Part shown: positions 51,149 through 60,620 of the stretch, one piece after another
How positions within the stretch are numbered: position 1 is the first letter of the stretch
Layout of the letters: the number at the start of each line of letters is the position of its first letter
Source of the DNA: UBA11136 sp964482135
GTDB taxonomy: Bacteria > Pseudomonadota > Alphaproteobacteria > UBA11136
NCBI GenBank assembly: GCA_964482135.1
Contig: CAYZWF010000004.1
Coordinates: 8,728 to 72,727, forward strand
Reading direction: 5' to 3'
Length of the DNA stretch: 64,000 bases
Notes under the pieces: model-generated
What the model was told of the DNA's origin: nothing
Database searches by the model: none
The model's input: only the letters and a program-made list of their open reading frames with translations
Position numbers and translations under genes: made by a program

Positions 51149-52171
51149 TTAGGCCACCTTCGCGGCCGCTTTTTCGGCCAGCGGCGAGAGCAGCCGCGCC
51201 AGCGCCGCCTCGTCCTGCCATTGCACCCGTACCTTGAACACGCCCACCCGCTCCTGCATATCCACCTCCAGACGCTCGGCGTCCTTGGCCGTGGTCACGG
51301 CCTGCGCCCCGACGGTTTGCGCCGCCTCCATCAGGGCCTCGGCCTCGTCCTCGCCATAGGGGTAATGGTCGGGAAAGGCATGGGCGGCCACGATCTCGGC
51401 CCCGGCCTCGCGCAGGGAGTCGAAGAATTTTTCGGGCCTGCCGATCCCGGCGAAGGCCAGAACCTTACGCCCTTGCCACTCCGCGCCATCCCCATTTGCG
51501 GGAACCAGCCGGGCGCCGAGCACGGGAATACGTATCCCGGCTTTTTCAATTGCCGCCCCGATTCCGCTCCTGTCCTCTCCCAGCACCACCACGGCGTCGG
51601 CGCGCGACAGCGCATCCTCCAAAGTTTCGCGCAGCGGCCCCGCCGGGATCAGGCGGCCGTTGCCGATTCCGTAGTCGCCGTCCATCACCAACAGCGACAG
51701 GTCCTTGGCCAAAGACGGGTTCTGGAAGCCGTCATCCATGATCACCATATCGGCCCCGGCCAGGGCCGCGCTCTGCGCTCCGGCGGGGCGGTCGGTGGAG
51801 ACCCAGGCAGGTGCGGTGCGCGACAGCAACAGCGCCTCGTCGCCGGTGTCGCGGCAATGGTGGCGTTCGTTGTTGACCCGCACCGGGCCGGGTAGCGATC
51901 CGCCATAGCCGCGGTTTAAAAAATGGGGATTGCGGCCATGGGCCTGGAACCACTCGCCCAGGGCCAGGGCCACCGGGGTCTTGCCCGCTCCCCCGGCCAC
52001 CAGATTGCCCACACAGACCACCGGCAGGCTTGCCCGTGCCGGGTGGACCAAGGCCAGCCGCAGCCGCACCCCCGCTCCATAGGCCCAGCCCAAGGGAACC
52101 AACAGAGGAGCCAACAGGAAAGACAACGGGGAAGAACGCTTCCCTGGGCTCCAGAAATCAGGGGCGCGCAT
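51149..52171 (-). CDS. lpxK: Tetraacyldisaccharide 4'-kinase
   Basis: The start at 52171 (MRAPDFWSPGKRSSPLSFLLAPL) overlaps waaA by 14 bp. LpxK, 340 residues, begins with a membrane helix, then the P-loop VGNLVAGGAGKTPVALAL and the DDGFQNPSLAKDLSLLVMDGDYGIGNGRLIPAGPLRE signature. It phosphorylates the lipid A disaccharide at the 4' position. The length and motifs are normal. Confidence 0.95.
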   Translation of the reverse strand: MRAPDFWSPGKRSSPLSFLLAPLLVPLGWAYGAGVRLRLALVHPARASLPVVCVGNLVAGGAGKTPVALALGEWFQAHGRNPHFLNRGYGGSLPGPVRVNNERHHCRDTGDEALLLSRTAPAWVSTDRPAGAQSAALAGADMVIMDDGFQNPSLAKDLSLLVMDGDYGIGNGRLIPAGPLRETLEDALSRADAVVVLGEDRSGIGAAIEKAGIRIPVLGARLVPANGDGAEWQGRKVLAFAGIGRPEKFFDSLREAGAEIVAAHAFPDHYPYGEDEAEALMEAAQTVGAQAVTTAKDAERLEVDMQERVGVFKVRVQWQDEAALARLLSPLAEKAAAKVA

Positions 52172-53501
52172 GGGATGTCTCCGCCGCCACGGTGGCGCCA
52201 TCGCCGCCGCCGCTTTTTTTGTCCTTTCCGCCGGGTTCCATCAGGGGCCCGGTGAAAGGAGCGATAACCTCCATGATATGGTCGAGCACCGCGCCGCCCG
52301 ATACGGCGATGCGCCGCACCGCCGTCGCCATTTCCTCGGCTCGCTCCGGCTCCCGCATCAGGCCGCCCACCGCATCGGCCAGGCCGGACACGCTATCAAT
52401 CCGGAGCAGGGCGCCGGCGGCGCGCATATCGGCGACGATCTCAAGAAAGTTGAAGATATGGGGGCCGGTGACGATGGCGCAGTCGAGCTGGCCCGGCTCA
52501 ATGGGGTTCTGTCCGCCATGGGGGACCAGCGAGCCGCCCAGGAACACCACCGGGGCCAGCCGGTAAAACAGACCCAGCTCGCCCATGGTATCGGCCATGT
52601 AGATATCGGTCTCCGCCGTCAGCGCCTCGCCGGCGCTGCGTTGCGCCACGTTCATCCCGCCGCCGCGCAGCAGGCGGGTAATGGCGGCGCCACGGGTTAT
52701 GTGGCGGGGCACGATGATGGTCAACAGTCCGGGGAAGTCGGCGCGCATTACCCTATGGGCCTCGGCGGCCATTTCCTCCTCGCCGGGATGGGTGCTGGCG
52801 GCCAGCCACAACGGCCGACCGGCGGTGTTTTCCTTAAATGCGGCCAGTTCCTTTTCGTCGGCGGGCAGGGGCGGGACCGCGAATTTGAGGTTGCCCGGCG
52901 CCGCCACCTCGACCGCGCCCAGTGCCGTCAGCCGTTCGGCCTCGCTTTGATTCTGGCCCAAACAGAGATCGAACGAGGACAACAGCCGTTCGATGGTGAC
53001 CGGGAAGCGCCGCCAGCCGGTATAGGAGCGGGGCGAGATACGGGCATTGACCAGAACCATGGGCACGCCGCGCTTGCGCGTCATGCGCAACAGGTTGGGC
53101 CAGAATTCGGATTCCATCCACAGCGCCAGATCGGGACGCCAGTGATCGAGAAAACGCCGCACCGCATAAGGCAGGTCCACCGGCACGAACTGGTGAAAGG
53201 CGCGCCGCGGCAGCCGGTCCTTCAACAGCTTGGCCGAGGTCACGGTGCCGGTGGTGACGAGTATGTGCAGCGCCCCATTCTGCGAAAGCAGCCTTTCGAT
53301 GAGCGGCAGGGCGGCGGCCGATTCGCCGACGCTGGCGGCGTGGAGCCAGACTAGCGGCCCTTCGGGGCGGGTCTCTTCGCTGTCGCCGAAACGCTCCCCC
53401 ATGCGCGCGCGGTCTTCCTTGCCGGCGCGCCGCCTGCGCTCCAGATAGAGCCGCACCAGGGGCCCGGCGGCGCTGGAAACCAGTCTGTAGAGGGCCAGCA
53501 T
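52158..53501 (-). CDS. waaA: Kdo transferase
   Basis: WaaA (KdtA), 447 residues, has the acceptor-side motif PLVWLHAASVGES near residue 50, LWMESEFWPN near 130, and the donor-side FLGGSLVPHGGQNPIEP in the C-terminal Rossmann domain. It adds Kdo to lipid IVA. A Gly/Asp/Lys-rich tail ends the protein. Its ATG shares one base with the DUF374 stop (TGATG). Confidence 0.95.
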   Translation of the reverse strand: MLALYRLVSSAAGPLVRLYLERRRRAGKEDRARMGERFGDSEETRPEGPLVWLHAASVGESAAALPLIERLLSQNGALHILVTTGTVTSAKLLKDRLPRRAFHQFVPVDLPYAVRRFLDHWRPDLALWMESEFWPNLLRMTRKRGVPMVLVNARISPRSYTGWRRFPVTIERLLSSFDLCLGQNQSEAERLTALGAVEVAAPGNLKFAVPPLPADEKELAAFKENTAGRPLWLAASTHPGEEEMAAEAHRVMRADFPGLLTIIVPRHITRGAAITRLLRGGGMNVAQRSAGEALTAETDIYMADTMGELGLFYRLAPVVFLGGSLVPHGGQNPIEPGQLDCAIVTGPHIFNFLEIVADMRAAGALLRIDSVSGLADAVGGLMREPERAEEMATAVRRIAVSGGAVLDHIMEVIAPFTGPLMEPGGKDKKSGGGDGATVAAETSHARP

Positions 53502-54283
53502 CAGACGGCTCCCTCTTGCTTGCCTGAAGATTCTTCCGGCTCCACCGTTTCCTCCACTTTAATTTCTCCCGGCTCGATTTCCGCCGGTTTGATTTCCCCC
53601 GGTTCCATTTCCTCGTGGCCGCAGATGCGGTCGGCCTCGGCCGTGACCTGGTTCAGCCGTTGTTCCAGCTCCCGCCTGGCGGTCTCCTGAGCGGCCTCAT
53701 TGGCGTCCTTGTCCACGGTAACGGGCTCGCCCCAGATGAAGACCCCGCGCGTCAACGGCCAGGCCAGCACGAACCGGTCCCAGCTGCCGAGAACCTTGCG
53801 CCGCGTCACCGCGAAGGTGGCGGGCAGGATGGGCACACCCGACAGCCGGGCGATGCTGATGATGCCGGAGCTGGCGCGCATGCGCGGTCCGCGCGGCCCG
53901 TCTGGGGTGATGCCGATGCTCTCGCCGGCTTGCAGGGCCGCCAGTATGGCGCGCAGGGCGGTGCCGCCGCCGCGCGAGGAAGAGCCCTCGATGGTGCGGA
54001 TGCCGAAATGGCTTACCATGCGGGCGAGGATGCGGCCGTCCCGGTGCTGCGAGATCAGGGTGTGGATGGGAACCCCCTTGCGCCAGCAATAGGGCATCAT
54101 CAACAGCCGCCCATGCCAGAAACTAAGGATAAAAGGCCTGCCCTCATCCCACAGCCGTTGCGGGATATGGCCGTTCACCACCTGCCAGCGGCTGAGCGCG
54201 AAACAGAGCCGGATATAAAGCGCGCCCAGAGCACACAGGAACCGCAGCACGGAATCGTTTTGCAGGATGCGTTTTACGGACAT
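53501..54283 (-). CDS. DUF374 lysophospholipid acyltransferase-like protein
   Basis: The 260-residue protein has the DUF374 core: ILSFWHGRLLMMPY, HRDGRILARMVSHFGI, GITPDGPRGPRM and an N-terminal helix. The HGRL and TPDGPRGP motifs belong to the PlsC-like acyltransferase superfamily. It lies beside waaA, where alphaproteobacteria often carry this gene, so a role in lipid A or phospholipid acylation is likely but unproven. The final ~35 residues are a Pro/Glu/Ile repeat (EPGEI) from 15-bp units. Confidence 0.88.
   Translation of the reverse strand: MSVKRILQNDSVLRFLCALGALYIRLCFALSRWQVVNGHIPQRLWDEGRPFILSFWHGRLLMMPYCWRKGVPIHTLISQHRDGRILARMVSHFGIRTIEGSSSRGGGTALRAILAALQAGESIGITPDGPRGPRMRASSGIISIARLSGVPILPATFAVTRRKVLGSWDRFVLAWPLTRGVFIWGEPVTVDKDANEAAQETARRELEQRLNQVTAEADRICGHEEMEPGEIKPAEIEPGEIKVEETVEPEESSGKQEGAV
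53562..53606. repeat. Three 15-bp units in the tail of the DUF374 gene
   Basis: Units at 53562, 53577 and 53592 follow the pattern ATTTCYCCCGGYTYS. On the gene strand they encode the five-residue units EPGEI / KPAEI / EPGEI. Confidence 0.8.
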
Positions 54284-54308
54284 TGTAGGGGGTTCCGGCT
54301 GGTTCTGG

Positions 54309-56222
54309 TCAGGCCCGCGCCTTGGCCGCAGAGTCTACAGACTCCGCCGTCTTGCCCGCCGTTTTTTTCGGCTGGTCGGCGAATTGCAGGGCATAGAGGC
54401 GGGCATAATGGCCGTCGGCGGCCTGGAGCTCGGCATGAGTTCCGGATTCACTGACCAGGCCGTTCTCGATCACATAGATGATGTCGGCGTCGGTGACGGT
54501 GGACAGGCGGTGGGCGATGACCAGGGTGGTGCGCCCGGTCATCAATTCGGCCAGCGCGGCCTGAACCTGGCGCTCCGACTGCGTATCCAGGGCCGAGGTG
54601 GCCTCGTCGAGAAGCAGGATCGGCGCATTCTTGAGGATCGCCCTGGCGATGGCGATGCGCTGGCGCTGGCCGCCCGAAAGCCGGATGCCGTGTTCGCCCA
54701 CCACGGTGTCATAGCCATCGGGAAGCTCGGTGATGAAGTCATGAGCCGCCGCCCTTTTTGCCGCCGCCTCGATTTCTTGCGGAGCGCTCTCAAACCGGCC
54801 ATAGGCGATATTGGCGCGCACCGTGTCGTCGAACAGGCTCACCTCCTGGGAAACCAGAGCGGTGCTGGCGCGCAGACTGGCCAGCGTCACCTCGCGCAGG
54901 TCATTGCCGTCGATGGAGACGCTTCCCGCATCCACGTCGTAAAATCTGGGGATGAGGTTGAGAATGGTGGACTTGCCGCTGCCTGACGGCCCCACCAGGG
55001 CCACGGTCTTGCCGGCGGGCACCTTGAGCGAAATATCCGCCAAGGCGGGAGCGTCGGGGGCATAGGAAAAGCGCACCTTGTCAAAGGCGATGGCGCCCTT
55101 GTCCACGGCCAGTTCACGGGCGCCCGGCGTGTCCACGATATTGGGCGCTACGTCGATCAGGGCGAACAGCCGCTGCGCCGCGGCCAGGCCCTCCTGCAGG
55201 CTGGCGTTGAGGTTGGCCAGGTTCTTCATGGGCGCATAGGCCATCAACAGCGCGGCGATGAAGGAAAAGAAGGTGCCGGGCGTGGTTTCGCCGGTGATCA
55301 CCTGGGAGCCGCCATAGAACACCACGGCGGCAATGGCGAGGCCGCCCAACAGCTCCATGATGGGCCGCGACAGGGACCGCACCCGCGCGGCTTTGTAGAT
55401 GAGGCGGAAAATTTCCTCGATCAGGCCGGTGGCGCGCTTGTCCTCATAGTCTTCCATGCCATAGGCCTTCACATGGCGTGCGCCCTGGAAGGTCTGGCCG
55501 AGCAGCGTGATGTAGTGACCGATTTCCACCTGGGTATTGGCGGAGACCTTGCGTATGCGCTTGCCGATGCGAAGGATGGGAAGGATGGCTATGGGAAAGA
55601 CCACAAAGGCGATGATCGCCAGCTTCCAGTCCTGATAGAACATGAGACTGACCAGGAACACCAGGGTCAGGCTGTCCTTGGCGAACCCCACCAGAACGTT
55701 GGACACGGCCAGACGTAAAAGATTGGCGTCGGTGGTGAAATGGGAAATCAGCTTGCCGGTATGGGTGTTGTGGAAAAAGGCGATATCGGCGGCCATGAGA
55801 TGGGTAAACATGGCCCTCTGGATGTCGGTGACCACCCGCTGTCCCACGAAACTCATAATCACCGCCTGTCCGTAATCGCTCGACCCCTTAATCAGGGTGA
55901 CGATGATGATGGCCAGCGGCACCAGCATCAGCATCTCGGCGTCGCGCTTGAGGAACACGTCATCGAGCATGGGCTGCATGAGCCAGGCATTGGCCGCGGT
56001 CATGGCGGCGGTGGCGGCCATACAGATGATGGCCAGGGACAGGCGTCCGAAATAGGGCCGTACATAGACCCCCACCAGCCGCCGCAGAAGGGGCATGGTG
56101 TCGTGATGGGGATTAGGGTTGGCGTCGCTGGTCAAGGCTGGCTCGAAGGTCTGAGGGAAGACACGGCGAATAATGTGGCGCAAGATAGCATGGAGGGGAA
56201 GACCCGGCCAATCCGCCGTCAA
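54309..56222 (-). CDS. MsbA-type lipid exporter, ABC transporter (permease-ATPase fusion)
   Basis: The 637-residue half-transporter has six membrane helices and an ATPase domain with Walker A (GPSGSGKSTILNL), signature LSGGQRQRIAIARAIL and Walker B ILLLDEATSALD. The lipid A operon context suggests lipid A-core flipping as in MsbA. The start is uncertain: a TTG at 56222, 10 bp after the upstream stop and preceded by AAGGGG, or the ATG at 56096, where recognisable family sequence begins (MPLLRRLVGVYVRPY). Confidence 0.9.
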   Translation of the reverse strand: MTADWPGLPLHAILRHIIRRVFPQTFEPALTSDANPNPHHDTMPLLRRLVGVYVRPYFGRLSLAIICMAATAAMTAANAWLMQPMLDDVFLKRDAEMLMLVPLAIIIVTLIKGSSDYGQAVIMSFVGQRVVTDIQRAMFTHLMAADIAFFHNTHTGKLISHFTTDANLLRLAVSNVLVGFAKDSLTLVFLVSLMFYQDWKLAIIAFVVFPIAILPILRIGKRIRKVSANTQVEIGHYITLLGQTFQGARHVKAYGMEDYEDKRATGLIEEIFRLIYKAARVRSLSRPIMELLGGLAIAAVVFYGGSQVITGETTPGTFFSFIAALLMAYAPMKNLANLNASLQEGLAAAQRLFALIDVAPNIVDTPGARELAVDKGAIAFDKVRFSYAPDAPALADISLKVPAGKTVALVGPSGSGKSTILNLIPRFYDVDAGSVSIDGNDLREVTLASLRASTALVSQEVSLFDDTVRANIAYGRFESAPQEIEAAAKRAAAHDFITELPDGYDTVVGEHGIRLSGGQRQRIAIARAILKNAPILLLDEATSALDTQSERQVQAALAELMTGRTTLVIAHRLSTVTDADIIYVIENGLVSESGTHAELQAADGHYARLYALQFADQPKKTAGKTAESVDSAAKARA

Positions 56223-56231
56223 GAGGCCCCT

Positions 56232-57014
56232 TCAGGCGGCCTTTGCCACCTTTTCGTTGACGAACAGGAAATCGCCGTATTCGGGAAACTGCATGTCCCG
56301 CGCCACCTCCCGGAATCCGTGGCTGTGCAGATATTCCGCCACTTCGGGCAACAGGCTCTGGCCCTCATAGACCGGCGACACCTCCAATTCGGTGATGATG
56401 TAGCTGGTGTCTTTTAATTTATCGCCGAGGCCTTCAAGCACCTGGAGAGCCGCCCCCTGCACGTCCATGCAGATCAGGTCGATGGCGGGAACCCCCAACT
56501 CGCGGCACAACTCGTCCAGCCGCACCGCCCCCACCGTGATCTCCTCCTGGATGAACTTCTCACGATGGGCATAGTCGCCGCTCTCTTGAAAACAGGACGA
56601 GGCGCCGATATTCCGCTCCTCGTTGCCGTCGCGATAGGATTTGACCACGGGATAAAAGGTCAGCGGCCCGCTCTCCCGCCATGCCGCCTTCTCGACCAGA
56701 TGGATGTTGTCTTCGCCTTCCAGGGTCTCGCGGCACAGGACCAGGGCCTCGGGATTGCATTCCATGCAATAAACTCGGGGCACGCGGAAGAAATCGCGGA
56801 TGGTCACGGCATCGCGGGCGTCGCGGCTGCCGATCTCGAAGGCCGTTTTGATCCGGTTCTTGTCCATGTGGCGGGCGAAGGCGGGATTGATATAGGTGGA
56901 GGGGGGCAGGGGCGCGGCGGGTTTTTCCCGGCCCAGGAGTTTTTTACGGACCCGGTTTAAGCCCCGGTTCAGGCGTTTCCAAACCCCCGGCCTCAGATTT
57001 GTGTTCTCTTGCAT
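56232..57014 (-). CDS. FkbM-family methyltransferase
   Basis: From the ATG at 57014 the 260-residue protein has a FkbM methyltransferase domain: FEIGSRDARDAVTIRDFF (SAM motif I region), VYCMECNPEALVLCRETL, VRLDELCRELGVPAIDLICMDVQGAALQVLEGL. A basic N-terminus precedes it. Such enzymes O-methylate sugars or other hydroxyls in surface polysaccharides. It lies 9 bp before msbA on the same strand and diverges from a second methyltransferase gene. The target is unknown. Confidence 0.85.
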   Translation of the reverse strand: MQENTNLRPGVWKRLNRGLNRVRKKLLGREKPAAPLPPSTYINPAFARHMDKNRIKTAFEIGSRDARDAVTIRDFFRVPRVYCMECNPEALVLCRETLEGEDNIHLVEKAAWRESGPLTFYPVVKSYRDGNEERNIGASSCFQESGDYAHREKFIQEEITVGAVRLDELCRELGVPAIDLICMDVQGAALQVLEGLGDKLKDTSYIITELEVSPVYEGQSLLPEVAEYLHSHGFREVARDMQFPEYGDFLFVNEKVAKAA

Positions 57015-57185
57015 CCGGGTGGTTATCCCACGACCGGCCACGGGAATGAAAATGAAAAGTCGGGTTGTATGACGGCGGCGGGAATGACAGGATTGCGCCC
57101 AGCGTCCGCGGCCACGATAGCCCAGCGTCGCCTCGTGGCGGTTTTCACCACCACAACCATAATATCCACTGTACCCACGGAACCC

Positions 57186-58025
57186 ATGCCTATCCTCAAC
57201 CGACTGGTGGACGTCTACGAAAAACGCGGATTCGAAATCGCGACCGGACTCAACGCCAGCCATTTCGATGATTTCACGGCGGCGCCCTTTACCTGGCTCA
57301 TGCGCGACGGGCGCAGCTTCACCAACGGGCTCGGTATCACCATCGGCGAGGTCTATTTCCTGGAATGCCTGTTGGCCGATCTCGCGCCCCAGCGCATTTT
57401 CGTTATCGGCAACTCCTTCGGCTGGAGCACCCTGGCGCTGGCGCTGCTGGCGCCCCAGGCCAAGGTGGTGGCCATTGACGCCGGTTTCGATGAAAACTCG
57501 CTGGAGGGGATTGCGCTCACCAACCGCATCGCATCGGAAGAAGGACTCGACGTGACGGTGGTAGAGGCGACGGCGCCCCAGGATGTGGCCGCCGTGATCG
57601 CCGAACACTTCGACGGGGCAGTGGACTTCGCCCTCATCGACGGCAAACACACCAACGAACAGATCGTCCTCGATTTCGATGCCGTGCGCGCCCATGCCGC
57701 TGCCCACTGCGCCTATCTCTTCCATGACGTGTTCGAGTTCTCCCTGCAGCAGGGATTTTCCCAAAACCAGCAAAAATCAGGTCTTTCCGGCGGCATCCTG
57801 CGCGGCACCACCTCGGGCATGGGCCTGCTTTATGATGCCTCCCGCACTCCCGCTGTCGCCCAGACCGTGGCCACCTTCACCATCAGCGAGCCGGCCATGG
57901 CGGTGGTGCGCCAGGGGGCGTGGAACCGCCGCCACCGCTACATCGCCAAATACCGCAAGAGCCTGGCCAAGCGCCGCAACACGTTGCGCGGCTGGCTCGG
58001 CAAATCGCCGCTGCCGCTGCCCTGA
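57186..58025 (+). CDS. Class-I SAM methyltransferase-like protein
   Basis: The start at 57186 (MPILNRLVDVYEKRGFEIATG) is preferred; the longer frame to 57009 overlaps the FkbM gene. The 279-residue protein has a Rossmann core: PQRIFVIGNSFGWSTLALALLAPQAKVVAIDAG, VDFALIDGKHTNEQIVLDFDA and CAYLFHDVFEF, typical of methyltransferase_24-type enzymes. It pairs with a glycosyltransferase 24 bp downstream. A role in surface glycan modification is inferred from context. Confidence 0.75.
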   Translation: MPILNRLVDVYEKRGFEIATGLNASHFDDFTAAPFTWLMRDGRSFTNGLGITIGEVYFLECLLADLAPQRIFVIGNSFGWSTLALALLAPQAKVVAIDAGFDENSLEGIALTNRIASEEGLDVTVVEATAPQDVAAVIAEHFDGAVDFALIDGKHTNEQIVLDFDAVRAHAAAHCAYLFHDVFEFSLQQGFSQNQQKSGLSGGILRGTTSGMGLLYDASRTPAVAQTVATFTISEPAMAVVRQGAWNRRHRYIAKYRKSLAKRRNTLRGWLGKSPLPLP

Positions 58026-58049
58026 GGCATGTGAGCCCATGATAGATTC

Positions 58050-58892
58050 ATGACAAATTTCATTATCATCACCGCCGCCAACGACAAGTATTTCTGGCTG
58101 TTGCAGAAGTTTATCGCTTCCATCCGCGCCCATGAGGGCGGGCGCGAGGCGGCCATCGGCGTGCTCGACCTCGACCTGTCTTCCGAAAACATCGCCTGGC
58201 TCGAGGCCCATGGCGCACAGGTTCACGACCCCGGCTGGGACTACGAGAAGGCGAGCGGGGAAGAGAACTGGTTCAAGGCCATGACGGCGCGGCCCAATCT
58301 GCCCAAGCATTTCCCCGGCCATGACATCTATCTGTGGCTCGACTGTGATACCTGGGTCCAGGACTGGGGCGCAATAGAGCTTTATCTCGAGGGTGCGGCC
58401 CGCGACGGCTTTGCCGTGACGCCCGAGGTGGACCGCTCCTACGATCACGAGGGTTTCTACGATTTCCAGTATTCCTGCTACAAGACCGGCTTCGGCCGCA
58501 AAATGGCCAAGAAGCTGGCCTCGGCCCCGATCATCAACTGCGGCGCCTTCGCCGCCACGGCCGACGCCCCCCATTGGCAGGTGTGGTCGGAAATCTTCGG
58601 CGATTGTCTGGCGAAAAAGGTTTATTTCTGGGCCGAACAGACGGCGCTGAACGTGGCCTTTTACACCCGTGGACTAACGGCGTCGTTCCTGCCCGCGCGC
58701 TGTAACTGGATATGCCACCGCGCCCTGCCTTTCGTCTCCGAGGACGGGGTCACCCTGCTCGATCCGGCGCCGCCATTCGCGCCGCTGGGTATTCTCCACC
58801 TCACGGCCATGACCAAATACGAGACCTTCGACCTCGCCACGCCATCGGGAAAGACCGTTACCCGCTCGCTGTGTTATCCGGACGGCGAATAA
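58050..58892 (+). CDS. Glycosyltransferase family 8-like protein
   Basis: This 280-residue protein has the GT-A fold start FIIITAANDKYFWLLQKFIASIRAHEGG and the metal-binding DxD in IYLWLDCDTWVQDW. PIINCGAFAATADAPHW and FWAEQTALNVAFY match the acceptor half of GT8-like enzymes. It would transfer a sugar from a nucleotide donor. Its last 35 bp overlap the convergent glycosyltransferase 2 gene, which is unusual. Confidence 0.75.
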   Translation: MTNFIIITAANDKYFWLLQKFIASIRAHEGGREAAIGVLDLDLSSENIAWLEAHGAQVHDPGWDYEKASGEENWFKAMTARPNLPKHFPGHDIYLWLDCDTWVQDWGAIELYLEGAARDGFAVTPEVDRSYDHEGFYDFQYSCYKTGFGRKMAKKLASAPIINCGAFAATADAPHWQVWSEIFGDCLAKKVYFWAEQTALNVAFYTRGLTASFLPARCNWICHRALPFVSEDGVTLLDPAPPFAPLGILHLTAMTKYETFDLATPSGKTVTRSLCYPDGE

Positions 58893-59820
58893 CGGCTCCT
58901 TCGGCGAAGACCTCGCAATGACGCGCCAGAAATTCCGGGCTGAAACACAGCCCCGGCAGCTTGGCCATGGCGTTGATCAGGAAACAGGGGTCCAGGGCCG
59001 AGGTCCGGCCCAGTTCGCGGCGCGCCCATTTATTGGCGCGGTCGGCGATGGTGCGGGTAATGGCGCGGTGATAACGCTTGGGAAGCTCCGGGTTCTGTTG
59101 CAACAGCCGCGCCAGGGCCAGGGTGAAATCGTGCATCACCTGGGCCTTGTTGGCCATCACCCGGCTGGGGTCGTCGGCGGGGCCCAGGCATAAAAGATGG
59201 TTGAGCTTGGCGATCCCGCCCTGCAGGGCGAGGCGCAGGAACAGGGAATGATCCTGGGCGAACAGCCCCGGATCACAGCCCCCGGCGGCGCGCAGGGCGT
59301 CGCGCCGCAACAGCATATGACTGACCCCGGCGAAACCCTGGTCAATCACCGTCATCAGCGGGTCGGTGAAGACTTCCACTGGCAGCGGATTGGGCGGCGG
59401 GGCAAAGGCGATGTTCTCAGGCGACTCGTAATAGCCGAGCCAGCCGAAGGCCAGCACCGCGCCTTCGCGCTCCATAATCTCCATGAGGACGCGGGTGGCA
59501 TGGGGGGCCAGCACGTCGTCGGCGTCCACCGGCTTGATCAGCTCGCCCGTGGCGGCGGTGACTCCGGCATTGGTGGCCAGGGCCGGACCGGCGTTGTCCT
59601 GGGAAAGGATACGGGTGTTGTCCCACCCTCTGGTGGCCTTGTAGACAATTTGCGCGGAATCGTCGGTTGAACCGTCGTCGATGAAGATGAACTCGCGCTC
59701 GAAGTCACCTTCCTGAAGGGCCAGCGAATCGATGACGCCGGGCAGATATGGCGCCTTGTTATAGACGGTGATCACGTATGAAACGCTGGGTTCTCCACTG
59801 GGTCCGCCTCCCGCCATCAC
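58858..59820 (-). CDS. Glycosyltransferase family 2
   Basis: The 320-residue enzyme has the GT2 start SYVITVYNKAPYLPGVIDSLALQ, the FIFIDDGSTDDS motif and KPVDADDVLAPHA as the DXD-like metal site, near residue 98. It lacks membrane helices. It overlaps cysQ by 4 bp. Together with the neighbouring methyltransferases and GT8-like gene it suggests a small strain-specific surface glycan set. Confidence 0.88.
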   Translation of the reverse strand: MMAGGGPSGEPSVSYVITVYNKAPYLPGVIDSLALQEGDFEREFIFIDDGSTDDSAQIVYKATRGWDNTRILSQDNAGPALATNAGVTAATGELIKPVDADDVLAPHATRVLMEIMEREGAVLAFGWLGYYESPENIAFAPPPNPLPVEVFTDPLMTVIDQGFAGVSHMLLRRDALRAAGGCDPGLFAQDHSLFLRLALQGGIAKLNHLLCLGPADDPSRVMANKAQVMHDFTLALARLLQQNPELPKRYHRAITRTIADRANKWARRELGRTSALDPCFLINAMAKLPGLCFSPEFLARHCEVFAEGAVIRRPDNTASG

Positions 59821-60608
59821 ATCTCCTTCAGCGCCGTGGCCAGCATGGCGTGGAGGCCCGGCCCGGCGGCCAGCACGTTGGGATGGCGGGGGTGGGGGCG
59901 GTTATAGACCAGGGCCTCGCCGTTGGTCAGGGTCATGATGCCCCCGGCCTCGGAAACGATGAGATGAGCGCCCGCGATGTCCCAGTCGCTCTTGGCGGTC
60001 AGCGTCACCGTGGCGTCGGTGGCGCCCGACCCCACTAGGGCCAGCTTATAGGCGATGGAGCTGATGGAGCTCACCTCGCAGGGGATCAGCACCTCGTTTC
60101 CGGCTAGGGTCTTGAACTCGCTGCGGCTTACCAGGACGCGGGCATTCTCCATGTCTTCCTTGGCACTGACGGTGATAGGCGCGCCGTTGCATTTGGCGCC
60201 GCCGTCACGCACCGCCTCGAAGAATTCATCGGTCTCCGGGTTGAAAACGGCGGCGGCCACCGGGCGGTTGAAATGCAACAGCGCCGCCGAGACCGAATAT
60301 TCAGGCCGCGCGTCGAGAAAGGCGCGGGTGCCGTCGATGGGGTCCACCACCCACAGCCATTCCCTGTCCATGCGGTCCGGCGTCTCGGCGCTTTCCTCCG
60401 ACAGCCAGCCATAGTCCCCCCGCTCGCCACAGAGCCGTTGCCGCAACAGGTCGTCCACGGCAAGGTCCACCTCGCTCACCGGCTGGCCCGGCTTCTTCAT
60501 CCAGCTCGGATTGCTCTTGCCGAAATGGCTTGAGGCCAGCGCCCCGGCTTCGCGAACGGCTGCGATCAACATCTCGTGGTCGCCGTCCCTGATTCCGGTT
60601 TCATTCAT
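59817..60608 (-). CDS. cysQ: 3'(2'),5'-bisphosphate nucleotidase CysQ (inositol monophosphatase family)
   Basis: The 263-residue protein has the metal-binding motifs WLSEESAE and WVVDPIDGTRAFLD and the C-terminal DWDIAGAHLIVSEAGG. This set is typical of CysQ, which dephosphorylates PAP from sulfate assimilation, although inositol monophosphatases share the fold. It lies between pmbA and a glycosyltransferase in one transcriptional direction. Confidence 0.88.
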   Translation of the reverse strand: MNETGIRDGDHEMLIAAVREAGALASSHFGKSNPSWMKKPGQPVSEVDLAVDDLLRQRLCGERGDYGWLSEESAETPDRMDREWLWVVDPIDGTRAFLDARPEYSVSAALLHFNRPVAAAVFNPETDEFFEAVRDGGAKCNGAPITVSAKEDMENARVLVSRSEFKTLAGNEVLIPCEVSSISSIAYKLALVGSGATDATVTLTAKSDWDIAGAHLIVSEAGGIMTLTNGEALVYNRPHPRHPNVLAAGPGLHAMLATALKEM

Positions 60609-60620
60609 GATTGCGTATCC

